NCBI GenBank assembly: GCA_045532455.1 | Contig: JAZSFX010000048.1 | Coordinates: forward strand, 1-64,000 | Origin: Ornithomonoglobus_A sp045532455 | Lineage (GTDB): Bacteria; Bacillota; Clostridia; UBA1381 | Direction of reading: 5' to 3' | DNA length: 64,000 bases | In this document: positions 41,199-51,282 of the stretch, piece by piece | Numbering within the stretch: position 1 is the stretch's first letter | Layout: each line of letters begins with the position of its first letter | Translations under genes and position numbers: made by a program | Notes under the pieces: generated by a model | Seen by the model: the letters and a program-made list of their open reading frames with translations, nothing else | Databases searched by the model: none | What the model was told of the DNA's origin: nothing

Positions 41199-41837
41199 AT
41201 GGAAAATTCCAAAAAGAAGATAAATTGGCTAAAAGAGCTTTGGGAATGGGTATATACAATAGCCATAGCAATAGCCATAGCATTCTTTATTAAAACATTT
41301 TTGTTTGATATAGTAAAGGTAGACGGGTCGAGTATGTATCCTACGCTTATAGATGGCGACAGGCTCATTGTTTCAAGACTCAATTACAAACCGCAAACGG
41401 GAGATATTGTTATTCTGGACAGTACCTATAAGGACAGAGAAAAATATTATGATACTGTTGCAAAATCGGAGGGGAAAGACGATTTGAACTTTTTTGATAA
41501 GGTTACAGTAAAACTTCCCGAGAACCTTAAAAAACGTTATTATGTAAAAAGAGTTATAGGAATGCCAGGACAGAGTGTTGATATAAAAGACGGTAGGGTC
41601 TACATAGACGGTGAAGTGTTTGAGGAGGAATACTACGACGGTATAACCTCGCCAATAGACTCAAATATGGAATTTCCTCTCACGGTTGAGGAGGGTACTG
41701 TGTTTGTAATGGGCGATAACCGACCGCGCAGTAAGGATAGTCGTTCCTCTGATTTGGGACTCGTTCCGTTTGAGGCGCTTTTAGGAAAATCACAACTGAG
41801 AATCTGGCCGCTTGGAGAGATAGGCATAACAAGATAA
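41199..41837 (+). CDS. lepB: Signal peptidase I
   Basis: Removes signal peptides at the outer membrane face. The 212-residue product has one transmembrane helix (17-36), nucleophile S45 in DGSSMYPTL, general-base K118 in YVKRVIGMPG and the box E GDNRPRSKDSR. The start at 41199 is preferred; the ATG at 41187 lies one base from the GAAAGGA site. It is in the conserved rplS-lepB-rbgA neighbourhood. Confidence 0.95.
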   Translation: MENSKKKINWLKELWEWVYTIAIAIAIAFFIKTFLFDIVKVDGSSMYPTLIDGDRLIVSRLNYKPQTGDIVILDSTYKDREKYYDTVAKSEGKDDLNFFDKVTVKLPENLKKRYYVKRVIGMPGQSVDIKDGRVYIDGEVFEEEYYDGITSPIDSNMEFPLTVEEGTVFVMGDNRPRSKDSRSSDLGLVPFEALLGKSQLRIWPLGEIGITR

Positions 41838-41843
41838 AAAAGC

Positions 41844-41874
41844 ACAGAGCAGTGTAGTTTGCACTGCTCTGTAT
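41844..41874 (+). terminator. Weak terminator after lepB
   Basis: CAGAGCAGTG (41845-41854) pairs with CACTGCTCTG (41862-41871); the following TATTTAG is only a weak T tract. Confidence 0.6.
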
Positions 41875-41904
41875 TTAGATAAAGTACGAAAATGGAGATT
41901 TAAT

Positions 41905-42777
41905 ATGCAGAATTTACAATGGTATCCGGGTCATATGGCAAAAACACGCCGATTGATTGAGGAAAACCTTAAAATGATAGACGTTGTTGTCGAAATTCTT
42001 GATGCACGTATTCCGTATTCGGGCAGAAATCCGCATTTTGACGATATTATAAAAAACAAACCAAGATTGTTGGTTATGAATAAATCTGACCTTGCCGACA
42101 AAGCACTGACGGATAAGTGGATTAGCTGGTATAAGCGCGAGGGACTCACAGTTATTCCCATAAGCTGTACAACGGGTGCAGGTGTAAATAGAGTTATAAA
42201 CGAGGCGCAAGCACTTATTCAGGATAAGATAGATAAGGACAAGGAAAAGGGAAGAACAAGAACACTTAAAATTATGATGGTGGGTATTCCTAATGTGGGT
42301 AAATCGAGCCTTATAAACCGCCTTGTCGGAAAAGCAAGTACAAAGACGGGTGATAAACCCGGTGTTACGCGCGGCAAACAATGGATACGTTTAAGGGGTA
42401 ATGTTGAGCTTTTGGATACTCCCGGTATATTATCGCCAAAATTTGACGACCAGGAGGTTGCAAAACGTCTGGCATTCACAGGTGCAATAAAAGACGAGAT
42501 AATGAATATTGAGCTTTTAGCGTATGATTTGTGTGCATTGTTAGGTCTAAGATACCCCGAGCTTTTGTGTGCAAGATATAAGCTGGATACGGTAGAAAAT
42601 CTTGAGGGTTACGAGATTTTGCAGAAAATTGCAAAAAAACGAGGGTTTATTATAAGTGGCGGTGAGCTTGATATGGAGCGTGCCGCAAATATGGTGATAG
42701 ACGAACTGCGCGGTGCAAAAATCGGCAATATAACACTCGAAAATCCTGAACTTGATTTACGTGAGGGAGATGAATAA
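41905..42777 (+). CDS. rbgA: Ribosome biogenesis GTPase RbgA (YlqF)
   Basis: RbgA drives a late 50S assembly step. The 290-residue product is a circularly permuted GTPase: WYPGHMAKTRRLI, G4 NKSD near 58, then G1 GIPNVGKSSLINRL near 126 and G3 DTPG near 172. The C-terminal helical ANTAR-like domain follows. It lies after rplS and lepB, as in other Firmicutes, where rnhB often comes next; it is not here. Confidence 0.95.
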   Translation: MQNLQWYPGHMAKTRRLIEENLKMIDVVVEILDARIPYSGRNPHFDDIIKNKPRLLVMNKSDLADKALTDKWISWYKREGLTVIPISCTTGAGVNRVINEAQALIQDKIDKDKEKGRTRTLKIMMVGIPNVGKSSLINRLVGKASTKTGDKPGVTRGKQWIRLRGNVELLDTPGILSPKFDDQEVAKRLAFTGAIKDEIMNIELLAYDLCALLGLRYPELLCARYKLDTVENLEGYEILQKIAKKRGFIISGGELDMERAANMVIDELRGAKIGNITLENPELDLREGDE

Positions 42778-42809
42778 AAAAACGGTGTGAATTTCACACC
42801 GTTTTTTAT
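42777..42809. terminator. Bidirectional terminator after rbgA
   Basis: AACGGTGTGAA and TTCACACCGTT form a perfect stem with A and T runs. It reaches the stop codon of the converging gene. Confidence 0.92.
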
Positions 42810-43255
42810 TACACAATCCTATATCGTGGTTTTTCCTCGTCAAACAGATAATACCGAAAATAGTCGTCGGCAACAATGCAAACAAGGCTTAATACAAGCC
42901 ATAAAAGCGAATAGGGAAGACAAACCTGCCCTAAAATGTTATATGGTAAATCACTGTAATCCCATACATTGAGGTTAAGCCACAAATTCAATACACACCC
43001 AAAACAAAACTCGAGTGCAGTAATTAACACCGTACCAAAGAACATTTGCAGTATCAGTGGAATATCGTAGGTGAAATGCTCGTTTAAAGCACCAATTAAA
43101 ACAAAGCAGACACCGCCAAGTGCAAACATACTCCAATGACTGTAGCCGCGCCACAAAAGTTCTATAATAAGGTAGGATATTCCGCCGAGCGAGAATAAAA
43201 TAAGCTTTCTAAGCAAATAGTCGTATATATTATTTAACTTTTCCAAAAAAAACAC
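42809..43255 (-). CDS. Membrane protein of the CmpB (putative ABC-transporter permease) family
   Basis: The 148-residue product has about four hydrophobic helices and the motif WDYSDLPYNILGQVCLPYSL followed by SLVCIVADDYFRYYLF, which is typical of the small CmpB-like family found in Clostridia. No ATPase partner is near, so a transport role is uncertain. Confidence 0.8.
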   Translation of the reverse strand: MFFLEKLNNIYDYLLRKLILFSLGGISYLIIELLWRGYSHWSMFALGGVCFVLIGALNEHFTYDIPLILQMFFGTVLITALEFCFGCVLNLWLNLNVWDYSDLPYNILGQVCLPYSLLWLVLSLVCIVADDYFRYYLFDEEKPRYRIV

Positions 43256-43297
43256 CCCCGATTTCTATTATATGAAAATCGGGGGTATTTTAGTCAA

Positions 43298-45229
43298 TTA
43301 ATAATCAAGATTAGAAACATTTTTAGCGTTAGCCTTAATGAACTCACGACGTGGCTCAACTTTGTCGCCCATAAGAATTGTAAATGTTTCGTCTGCCATT
43401 GCGGCATCTTCGAGTGTTACCTGAAGCATTGTACGCTTTGCAGGGTCCATAGTTGTTTCGGTAAGCTCTTCAGGGTCCATCTCACCAAGACCTTTATATC
43501 TCTGCACCTTGCAACCGCTGCCCATTTCGGCAATAAGAGCATCTCTCTCGTTTTCGTCGTATGCAAACTTCTCTACAAGATTTTTGTTCTTGCCCTTGAA
43601 TACCTTAAACAAAGGCGGTTGTGCTATATAAATATGTCCGTTTTCTACAAGTGGTCGCATATGTCTGAAGAAGAATGTAAGAAGCAGAGTACGAATGTGT
43701 GCACCGTCGACGTCGGCATCGGCCATAATAATTACTTTACCGTAGCGGAGATTGTTTATATCAAACTCACTGCCTATTCCTGTGCCGAGTGCCTGAATAA
43801 CGGGTAATAGCTTCTGGTTATTCAAAACCTGAGCACTGTTTGCTTTTTCTACGTTAAGCATTTTACCCCAAAGCGGAAGAATAGCCTGGAATTTTCTGTT
43901 TCTTCCCTGCTTTGCACTACCGCCCGCACTATCACCCTCGACGATGAATAGCTCTGCGTAATCTGCGCCCTCGTCCTGACAACGTGCCAATTTACCCAAA
44001 AGTGATGAGTTTACACCATTTGAATCACGTCTTGACGCCTCTCTTGCCCTTTTAGCCGCTTCTCTTGCACGTGAGGCAGCAAGTGTCTTTTCGATTATAA
44101 TTCTTGCAACCTTTGGATTTTCCTCCAAAAATGCAGCAAGCTTATCATTTAGCGCACCCTCAACAAGTGCACGTGCCTCACTGTTACCAAGCTTGGTTTT
44201 GGTTTGTCCCTCAAATTGAGCTTCCATAACCTTTACACTGATAACAGATGTAAGTCCCTCTCTTGTATCCTCACCCGAAAGGTTTTGGTCTTTCTCTTTT
44301 AGGAGACCGTATTTTCTTGCATAGTCGTTTATAACTCTTGTAAGACCAGACTTAAAGCCTGTTTCGTGAGTACCGCCGTCAATGGTGCGGATATTATTTG
44401 CAAAGCTCAAAAGATTTTCGGCATATGAGGTGGTGTACTGCATTGCAACCTCAACCATCATATCGTTCTTTTGTGCCTCAAAGTAGACAATATCCTCGTG
44501 TATTGCATCTTTGTTACGGTTTAGATACTGTACAAACTCTTTAATACCGCCCTCGGCGTGAAGAGTAACGCTCTCACGCTCGTCGTCTCTTTTATCGTTA
44601 AATATTATCTTTACGCCTTTGTTAAGAAAGGCCTGCTCTCTTAATCTGTTAAGTAAAATTTCATAGTCAAAAATAAGAGTTTCAAAAATCTCTGCATCAG
44701 GCTTAAATGTTATTTTTGTACCTGTCTTATCGGTATCGCCTATAACCTTAAGCTTGCAGGTGGGCACACCTCGCTCATAGCTTTGATAGTGAATGTGTTC
44801 ACCGTCAGAAACCTCAACCTCAAGACGCTCTGACAACGCGTTAACAACAGATGAGCCAACACCGTGCAGACCGCCCGAAACCTTGTATCCGCCGCCACCG
44901 AACTTGCCGCCCGCGTGCAGAATGGTCAAAACAACTTCAACGGTTGGTATGCCTTGCTGAGGGTGAATTCCTACGGGAATACCACGTCCATTATCTGTTA
45001 CTGTAACAGAGTTATCGGCATTTATATCAACTATTATTTCGGTACAGAAGCCTGCTAATGCCTCGTCTATTGAGTTATCAACAATCTCGTATACAAGATG
45101 GTGAAGACCAGGAGACGCAGTTGAGCCGATATACATACCAGGACGTTTTCTTACAGCATCAAGACCCTCTAAGACCTGTATCTGATTTTCGTCATACTTT
45201 TCTTCAATTTTGTTTTCGAATTCGTTCAT
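43298..45229 (-). CDS. gyrB: DNA gyrase subunit B
   Basis: The 643-residue product has the GHKL ATPase domain (LEGLDAVRKRPGMYIGS; VDNSIDEALAGF; GGLHGVGSSVVNALS) and the TOPRIM/C-terminal part (LFIVEGDSAGGSAKQGR; DADVDGAHIRTL; YKGLGEMDPEEL). It supplies ATP-driven negative supercoiling with GyrA. gyrA does not follow; the gene downstream is the unrelated membrane protein. Confidence 0.98.
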   Translation of the reverse strand: MNEFENKIEEKYDENQIQVLEGLDAVRKRPGMYIGSTASPGLHHLVYEIVDNSIDEALAGFCTEIIVDINADNSVTVTDNGRGIPVGIHPQQGIPTVEVVLTILHAGGKFGGGGYKVSGGLHGVGSSVVNALSERLEVEVSDGEHIHYQSYERGVPTCKLKVIGDTDKTGTKITFKPDAEIFETLIFDYEILLNRLREQAFLNKGVKIIFNDKRDDERESVTLHAEGGIKEFVQYLNRNKDAIHEDIVYFEAQKNDMMVEVAMQYTTSYAENLLSFANNIRTIDGGTHETGFKSGLTRVINDYARKYGLLKEKDQNLSGEDTREGLTSVISVKVMEAQFEGQTKTKLGNSEARALVEGALNDKLAAFLEENPKVARIIIEKTLAASRAREAAKRAREASRRDSNGVNSSLLGKLARCQDEGADYAELFIVEGDSAGGSAKQGRNRKFQAILPLWGKMLNVEKANSAQVLNNQKLLPVIQALGTGIGSEFDINNLRYGKVIIMADADVDGAHIRTLLLTFFFRHMRPLVENGHIYIAQPPLFKVFKGKNKNLVEKFAYDENERDALIAEMGSGCKVQRYKGLGEMDPEELTETTMDPAKRTMLQVTLEDAAMADETFTILMGDKVEPRREFIKANAKNVSNLDY

Positions 45230-45260
45230 TATTTTAACCTTTCCTTTCTAATGGACGTTA

Positions 45261-45533
45261 TTAATCTATGTTTGTTGTCATTGTTGACGTTTTTGCACGT
45301 TTTGATAATACCTGTGTAGACATTGATGAGATATAAACGGTAACTTTACCTTTTCTTTTTGTTACCACATAAGATTTTGGTAAATCCTCGGTTGCATATA
45401 CCACATTCCCGTTATTCTGGGCGTGTCCCAAAAAGTTTTTGCCAAGTCTTGAAACTGTAGTGTTCTCAACATCAAATATTCCAATAATATGCTTTGTATT
45501 TACAACTGCATCGTTTCCTATATGAATATACAT
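45261..45533 (-). CDS. remB: RemB-like regulator (DUF370)
   Basis: The 90-residue product begins MYIHIGNDAVVNTKHIIGIF and is a DUF370 protein as found between recF and gyrB in Bacillus (YaaB/RemB), where it regulates matrix genes. DNA binding is known for the related RemA; here the role is inferred by position. Confidence 0.87.
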   Translation of the reverse strand: MYIHIGNDAVVNTKHIIGIFDVENTTVSRLGKNFLGHAQNNGNVVYATEDLPKSYVVTKRKGKVTVYISSMSTQVLSKRAKTSTMTTNID

Positions 45534-45546
45534 TACAAACTCCGCC

Positions 45547-46632
45547 TTAATATATTATATTTCCGCTATCTATTCTAAAAAGCCTTGTGTCAGGTGTGTT
45601 TTGGGCAATGTCGGTATCGGTGCTTGTTATAAGCACTTGCTTGTCGCGTATCTTTTGGGCAAGATACAATCTGCGGTTTATATCAAGCTCACTCATTATA
45701 TCGTCAAGAAGCAACACGGGATATTCACTCCTTTTACTGTAAAAGTAATCTGCAAGAGCAATCTTAAGAGAAAGAGTAACAGTTCGTTGCTGACCCTGTG
45801 AGCCATAAATCTTTGCATCTGTGCCATTAATAAACAGGTCGATATCATCACGTTGCACACCATAGCACGCCGATGCAAAATCGATTTCCCGTGATTGACG
45901 TTTTTCTATATGCTCAAAAAATGAGTCTTTTGTAATTGCCTCGAGCTTTATGCCTGGCTTGTACGAAATTTCAAGCTCCTCACCCGAAATCTCCTTTTGA
46001 ATTTTGCATACAAACTCGCGCAGTGAATCTATAAAATCCATTCTGTAGCGCATAATCTGTGTACCATGAGAGGCGAGTTGTTCGTTCCATACCGACAGGG
46101 TGGCATCAGAGGTTACTCTGCTTTGATGGAGTGTTTTTAAGAGTGTATTTTTCTGTGCAAGTACCTTGTTGTAATCTATAAGCTCACTAAGATACTTTGA
46201 ATGAAGCTGACTTATTGCACTGTCGCAAAAACGTCTGCGACAAGACGGAGAACCTTTAACGAGGTTTAAATCCTCAGGCGAGAACATTACAACATTAAGA
46301 TAACTCATCAGCTGAGAAAGTTTTTTTATTGGTACATTGTTTATTTTAACGCTTTTCTTTCCGTTTTTCAAAAAACGCATACACGCGGTATAATCACGTT
46401 CGCTATCGTGAAAATTGATGGTAATTTGCGCAAAATCACAACCAAAGCGGATAAGCTCTTTATCGATTCTTGTTCTGTGGCTTCTGCCCTGTGCAAAGAG
46501 ATACACCGCCTCTAAAATGTTTGTTTTGCCCTGTGCATTGTTACCGTATATAAGGTTTGTATGCGGCGAAAACTCAATAACAGAATCCTCATAATTTCTG
46601 AAATTCTTCAGAGAAAGAGATGAAATATACAT
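45547..46632 (-). CDS. recF: DNA replication/repair protein RecF
   Basis: The 361-residue product has Walker A GNNAQGKTNILEAVY near residue 30, the signature YGSQGQQRTVTLSLK and Walker B VLLLDDIMSELD. It loads RecA at gaps. Its ATG lies directly before the stop of yaaA, with no gap. The gene order yaaA-recF-remB-gyrB is kept. Confidence 0.96.
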   Translation of the reverse strand: MYISSLSLKNFRNYEDSVIEFSPHTNLIYGNNAQGKTNILEAVYLFAQGRSHRTRIDKELIRFGCDFAQITINFHDSERDYTACMRFLKNGKKSVKINNVPIKKLSQLMSYLNVVMFSPEDLNLVKGSPSCRRRFCDSAISQLHSKYLSELIDYNKVLAQKNTLLKTLHQSRVTSDATLSVWNEQLASHGTQIMRYRMDFIDSLREFVCKIQKEISGEELEISYKPGIKLEAITKDSFFEHIEKRQSREIDFASACYGVQRDDIDLFINGTDAKIYGSQGQQRTVTLSLKIALADYFYSKRSEYPVLLLDDIMSELDINRRLYLAQKIRDKQVLITSTDTDIAQNTPDTRLFRIDSGNIIY

Positions 46633-46866
46633 TTAATTTACTCCAACGTTTATCCTGACATCTGCATCGTCGAATGCAACATTTACAAAATCACCCTCAC
46701 GGATTTTTTTGCCGCGCATAGTGCATATTTCGCCATTTACCGATACAATTTCATCTAAAATCATATCCTTTGCATCTGCACCCGTATCGGCAAGACCCGA
46801 AAATTTAAGAAGCTGGTCGAGCTTTATAAATTCTGTGGTGATTTTTATATCGAGTACCTCGTTCAT
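46633..46866 (-). CDS. yaaA: S4-domain RNA-binding protein YaaA
   Basis: The 77-residue product from ATG 46866 (ribosome site GGAGG) has an S4-like domain: FIKLDQLLKFSGLADTGADA and VSVNGEICTMRGKKIREGD. In Firmicutes this small gene normally lies between dnaN and recF. Here the gene upstream is relA. Confidence 0.92.
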   Translation of the reverse strand: MNEVLDIKITTEFIKLDQLLKFSGLADTGADAKDMILDEIVSVNGEICTMRGKKIREGDFVNVAFDDADVRINVGVN

Positions 46867-46887
46867 TTTTTCCTCCATCATAAAAGA

Positions 46888-49149
46888 TTAATTTGAATTT
46901 CTTGTTATATTTATAACGCCCTGCAGCTGCTTTATCTTTTTAACAAGCAAAGCAAGGTCTGTGGTGTTTCGGATTTCGACACCTAAGTTTATTACTGCAA
47001 TATCCTGCTTGTTTACAAATGCATTTACAGACTTGAACGGAATTTTTAAGTTTGCAAGTATATTTGTAATTTCCATAAGAACACCGTCGCGGTTTTTACT
47101 TTCAATCTGCAACGTTGCAGTGTATGAGGTGCTTCTTTCAGAATCCCAGCCAACCTCTATAAATCTGCCAAGGTCCTCCTCGCTCATATGGTCCTTGCGC
47201 ATATTGGGGCAGTCGCTTCGGTGAACACTTACACCTCTGCCTTTGGTTATAAAGCCTACTATATCGTCGCCTGCAATTGGATTACAACAGTGTGCAAGAC
47301 GTACAAGGCAATTATCGATATCCTTTACAACAATACCGTGGCTTGAGAAATGTCGCTTTGAGGGGACAGTTTCTACGCTGTGATTTTCCTCGTTGTATAT
47401 TACCTCGAGTTGTTTTTTTGCCTCAAGCTCTTTTTGCGCCTTTAACCATTCCTCTCTTAGACGCATAACAACCTTTTGAGCAGTAAGTCCGCCATATCCC
47501 ACACTTGCATACAGATCGTCAAGTGAGTGGAAACCATAGCGTTTTATAATAACATTTACCCACTCGGGCTTAAAGAGCTGTGAATGAGTATTGCCAAGAC
47601 GTCTGAGCTCTTTTTCGATAAACTCCTTGCCCTGTTCTATGTTTTCGTCTCTGCGCTCGCGCTTGAACCATTGATTTATCTTGTTTTTTGCATTCGAGGT
47701 TTTGCATAGCTTAAGCCAATCACGACTCGGACCATGGGTGTTCTGTGTTAAAATTTCTACTATTTCGCCTGTCTGTACCTGATAACTGTTTGTTACAATT
47801 TTACCGTTTACCTTAGCACCGCTCATTTTATAGCCTACCGCGGAGTGAATTGCAAAGGCGAAGTCTATAACGGTCGAATTCATTGGCAAAGATATAACCT
47901 TGCCCTGAGGAGTAAACACAAAAACCTCATCTTCGAATAAGTCGACCTTTAGCGTGTTAAAGAAAACGTCGGCATCTTCGATGTCCGTTTGTGTATCAAG
48001 AAGATTTTTAACCCATTCGAGCTTGGAGTCAATATCGCTCACGCCCGATTTGCCCTCTTTATACTTCCAATGTGCCGCGATACCGTTTTCTGCAATCTGG
48101 TGCATTTCCCACGTACGTATCTGTATTTCTACGGGTATTCCGTGAGGACCTATTACGGTAGTATGCAACGATTGATACATATTGGGTTTTGGCATTGCAA
48201 TATAGTCCTTAAAACGCATTGGCACGGGTGTGTATAAATCGTGTACCATACCTAATATTGCGTAACATTCCGTTACCGAATCAACAATTATTCTTATTGC
48301 AAAGAGGTCGTATAACTCCTCCATTGTTTTGTTTTTAGTATATAGCTTTCTGAAAATACTGTAGAAATGCTTTGCTCTGCCCGTTACCTGACCTTTTATT
48401 TCCATTTCCACAAGCTTTTGCTCAAATATACTGATAATGCTTTTTATGTGAGCCTCTCGCTCGCTCTTTTTCTGGTTTATACTGTTGGAAATTTCGCCAT
48501 AGGCAATAGGGTCAATGTACTTTAAAGCTAAATCCTCAAGCTCTATCTTGATTTTAGACATACCAAGACGGTGTGCCAAAGGTGCGTATACGTCAAGAGT
48601 TTCCTTGGCAATAGAAACCTGCTTGTCGCGTGTCATAAAATTAAGTGTACGCATATTGTGAAGACGGTCTATGAGCTTTATAATAACCACGCGTATGTCT
48701 TTTGCCATTGCCAAAAACATTTTACGCAGGTTTTCGACCTGTTGTTCTTCTTTTGAGGTATATTTTATCTGTTCAAGTTTTGTTACACCGTCAACCAAAT
48801 CGGCAACACTTTTTCCGAATAACTCTACTATATCTTCGTATGTGTACGGAGTATCTTCAACAACATCGTGTAAAAGACAAGCTGCAAGTGCAGTTGCGTC
48901 CAAAGAAAATTGCGAAGCAATATATGCAATTTGAACAGGGTGCTCAATGTAGGGCGCACCGCTTTTACGGAATTGATTTTGGTGAGCATTTTTTGCAACC
49001 TTATACGCAAGCTCAATTATATCGGTGTTTGCGTTATGACTGTAATTTTTAACTGTCTTTATAATGTGTTCGATTGTTTCGTCTGTGTTGGCGTATTTTT
49101 GTAGCGGTAACAGTTCTGCATCAAGAATAGTATTATTTGCAGTGCTCAA
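46888..49149 (-). CDS. relA: Bifunctional (p)ppGpp synthetase/hydrolase
   Basis: Stringent-response enzyme. The 753-residue product has the HD hydrolase domain (LLHDVVEDT near 93), the synthetase domain (FKDYIAMPKPNMYQSLHT near 325), a TGS domain (VFTPQGKVISLPMNSTVIDF near 410) and C-terminal zinc-finger (RLAHCCNPIAGDDIVG) and ACT domains. All hydrolase and synthetase motifs look intact, so it should make and degrade the alarmone. Confidence 0.97.
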   Translation of the reverse strand: MSTANNTILDAELLPLQKYANTDETIEHIIKTVKNYSHNANTDIIELAYKVAKNAHQNQFRKSGAPYIEHPVQIAYIASQFSLDATALAACLLHDVVEDTPYTYEDIVELFGKSVADLVDGVTKLEQIKYTSKEEQQVENLRKMFLAMAKDIRVVIIKLIDRLHNMRTLNFMTRDKQVSIAKETLDVYAPLAHRLGMSKIKIELEDLALKYIDPIAYGEISNSINQKKSEREAHIKSIISIFEQKLVEMEIKGQVTGRAKHFYSIFRKLYTKNKTMEELYDLFAIRIIVDSVTECYAILGMVHDLYTPVPMRFKDYIAMPKPNMYQSLHTTVIGPHGIPVEIQIRTWEMHQIAENGIAAHWKYKEGKSGVSDIDSKLEWVKNLLDTQTDIEDADVFFNTLKVDLFEDEVFVFTPQGKVISLPMNSTVIDFAFAIHSAVGYKMSGAKVNGKIVTNSYQVQTGEIVEILTQNTHGPSRDWLKLCKTSNAKNKINQWFKRERRDENIEQGKEFIEKELRRLGNTHSQLFKPEWVNVIIKRYGFHSLDDLYASVGYGGLTAQKVVMRLREEWLKAQKELEAKKQLEVIYNEENHSVETVPSKRHFSSHGIVVKDIDNCLVRLAHCCNPIAGDDIVGFITKGRGVSVHRSDCPNMRKDHMSEEDLGRFIEVGWDSERSTSYTATLQIESKNRDGVLMEITNILANLKIPFKSVNAFVNKQDIAVINLGVEIRNTTDLALLVKKIKQLQGVINITRNSN

Positions 49150-49175
49150 TCAATTCCACCTCCTGTAATTTTAGT

Positions 49176-50888
49176 TTATCTGCACTTTATATCCTTTAGT
49201 GCAAGCTGAACAGTTTCGTTGTTCATATAGTTATTTACTTCCAAAGTAAATGCAACGTCAACCCTCGACCTTGGCTGAATTTTATTTGCAAATTCCGCCA
49301 TACCAAAGCCTATGCAGTTTATTGCAATATTATCTTTTATAATCTTCATTCTAAGATGTTGATTTTCGCTTCCTACTGCCGATATGGCGAGAACCTCAGT
49401 ATCAAGTAACGAAAATACGGGTTTTTCGTTGCCTGTGCCGAATGGCTCGAGTTTGGATATAAGCTTAGCGCCTGCAAGCGTTATATTTTGTGAGGATAGG
49501 GGACAGTCGATTTTAAGACGTGGTACCATATCATCATCACTAAGCAAGACGCCAGCATATTTGTTTATTTTTTCACTGAATGCGTCAAAATCTGCCATAT
49601 TAATGCTGAGCCCTGCCGCTATAGCGTGTCCGCCAAAATCGGATAATACGTCTGAACAGTGCGACAGTGCGTCAAAAAGATTCATCGAAGGAATACTTCT
49701 GCCGCTGCCTTTTCCTATCCCGTTTGAATAGGAGATTAATATGCATGGCTTGTAAAAAAGCTCATTCAGTTTTGAAGCGGCAATGCCGATAACTCCGTGA
49801 TGCCAATCCTCCTTTGCAAGAACAATCACTTTCTTCTTGTCAAAGTTTACATCGGCTTTTATCATATCCATCGCTTCGGCAAAAATTGTGCGCTCCATCT
49901 CCTGACGTTTTTTGTTCTCATCATCAAGCGCCCGGGCAATTTCCAATGCTTTTGAATAGTTTTTCTCGAGTAGTAATTCTACCGACGTTGTTGCGCTCGA
50001 AAGTCTGCCTGCCGCGTTAAGTCTTGGTGCAATAGAAAATCCTATGGTGATTGGTGTAACAGGCTTGGAGAGTGTTCCACTAACCTCTAAAAGCGCTCTT
50101 ATACCAGGGCGCGGTGAGTGCTCTATTGCCATAAGACCTCTGTTTACAAAAATGCGGTTTTCACCCGTCAGTGAAACAACATCGGCTATTGTGCCTATTG
50201 CAACAATATCGATATATCTGTTAAAACAGTCATTTGTGTTAATGCCTAGCTTTATTGCAAGTGCAAGCACAAGCTTGAATGCAACACCCACACCTGCCAA
50301 GGCCTTAAAGGGATAAGGGTCATCTTCTCTTTTTGGGTTTATGACCGCTTCGGCGGCGGTAGGTATTCTTTCTTTACACGTATGATGGTCGGTTATTATA
50401 ACGTCCATTCCCTGTAGTTTAGAAAACTCAACCTCACCCACTGCAGTTATTCCGCAGTCGACGGTTATCATAAGCTTGTTGAGTGCTCGTGATAGCTTGT
50501 TGACTGCCATGATGTTTATTCCATAACCCTCATCTTTACGGTCGGGAATGTAGTAAGAAACATCTGCGCCGTTTGACCTCAAAAAATCGTAAAGCAGGGT
50601 AGTTGATGTAATTCCGTCTACGTCATAATCACCGTATATTACAATTTTTTCGTGTTCGTTTATTGCTTTATATATCCTCTCAACTGCTTTATCTATATCG
50701 AGCATATCGTAAGGGGGTATAATGTTTTTAACGGACTTTGAAAGGTAATTTTCAATTTCGTTATCAGAAATTTCCCTATTAAGAATTATTGTTGATATAA
50801 TGCGTGGGATTTTGTATTTTTCGGATATTTTATTTATCTGCTCTTTAGTAAGAGACTTGTTTTTATATTCCCATTTTTTCTCTAACAT
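49176..50888 (-). CDS. recJ: Single-stranded-DNA exonuclease RecJ
   Basis: The 570-residue product from ATG 50888 has the DHH domain (VIYGDYDVDGITSTTLLYDF; TVDCGI; ITDHHTC) and DHHA1 domain (GHAIAAGLS; FGTGNEKPVF). Upstream in-frame codons to 51026 are AT-rich promoter sequence and do not match the family. It is 26 bases before relA on the same strand; recJ-relA is a common order, usually with apt between them. Confidence 0.95.
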   Translation of the reverse strand: MLEKKWEYKNKSLTKEQINKISEKYKIPRIISTIILNREISDNEIENYLSKSVKNIIPPYDMLDIDKAVERIYKAINEHEKIVIYGDYDVDGITSTTLLYDFLRSNGADVSYYIPDRKDEGYGINIMAVNKLSRALNKLMITVDCGITAVGEVEFSKLQGMDVIITDHHTCKERIPTAAEAVINPKREDDPYPFKALAGVGVAFKLVLALAIKLGINTNDCFNRYIDIVAIGTIADVVSLTGENRIFVNRGLMAIEHSPRPGIRALLEVSGTLSKPVTPITIGFSIAPRLNAAGRLSSATTSVELLLEKNYSKALEIARALDDENKKRQEMERTIFAEAMDMIKADVNFDKKKVIVLAKEDWHHGVIGIAASKLNELFYKPCILISYSNGIGKGSGRSIPSMNLFDALSHCSDVLSDFGGHAIAAGLSINMADFDAFSEKINKYAGVLLSDDDMVPRLKIDCPLSSQNITLAGAKLISKLEPFGTGNEKPVFSLLDTEVLAISAVGSENQHLRMKIIKDNIAINCIGFGMAEFANKIQPRSRVDVAFTLEVNNYMNNETVQLALKDIKCR

Positions 50889-50922
50889 ATTGTGCTCCAA
50901 ATATGATTTATATATAATACTA

Positions 50923-50952
50923 ATTATACCATTTTTAGCAAAAAAATTCAAG
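50923..50952 (-). promoter_or_regulatory. Promoter of recJ-relA
   Basis: Minus-strand TTGAAT (50952-50947) and TATAAT (50928-50923) with an 18-base spacer. Confidence 0.7.
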
Positions 50953-51019
50953 TGTTTTATAGTAAAAAAATGATAAAGATATATATAATAAAAAAAATTA
51001 AAAAAAATAGAAAAAATAC

Positions 51020-51048
51020 TTGACAAAATATAAAATTTTTGGTATAAT
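51020..51048 (+). promoter_or_regulatory. Promoter of the five-tRNA operon
   Basis: TTGACA (51020-51025) and TATAAT (51043-51048) with a 17-base spacer. Confidence 0.88.
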
Positions 51049-51089
51049 GCCTTAGTCAGCCATAAGAGATGACGTTACAAATTCATAAT

Positions 51090-51163
<74 letters not shown>

Positions 51164-51167
51164 TTAT

Positions 51168-51241
51168 GTGTCTGTAGCTCAGTTGGATAGAGCAATTGCC
51201 TTCTAAGCAATGGGCCGGGGGTTCGAATCCCTCCAGACACG
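51168..51241 (+). tRNA. tRNA-Arg (anticodon TCT)
   Basis: Acceptor GTGTCTG/CAGACAC; anticodon loop CTTCTAA gives TCT, reading AGA and AGG; T arm GGGGGTTCGAATCCCTC. CCA not encoded. It follows tRNA-Gly by four bases. Confidence 0.97.
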
Positions 51242-51282
51242 TTTGCCTATTGGCAATGTACAAGCAAAGCTGATAGATTTAT

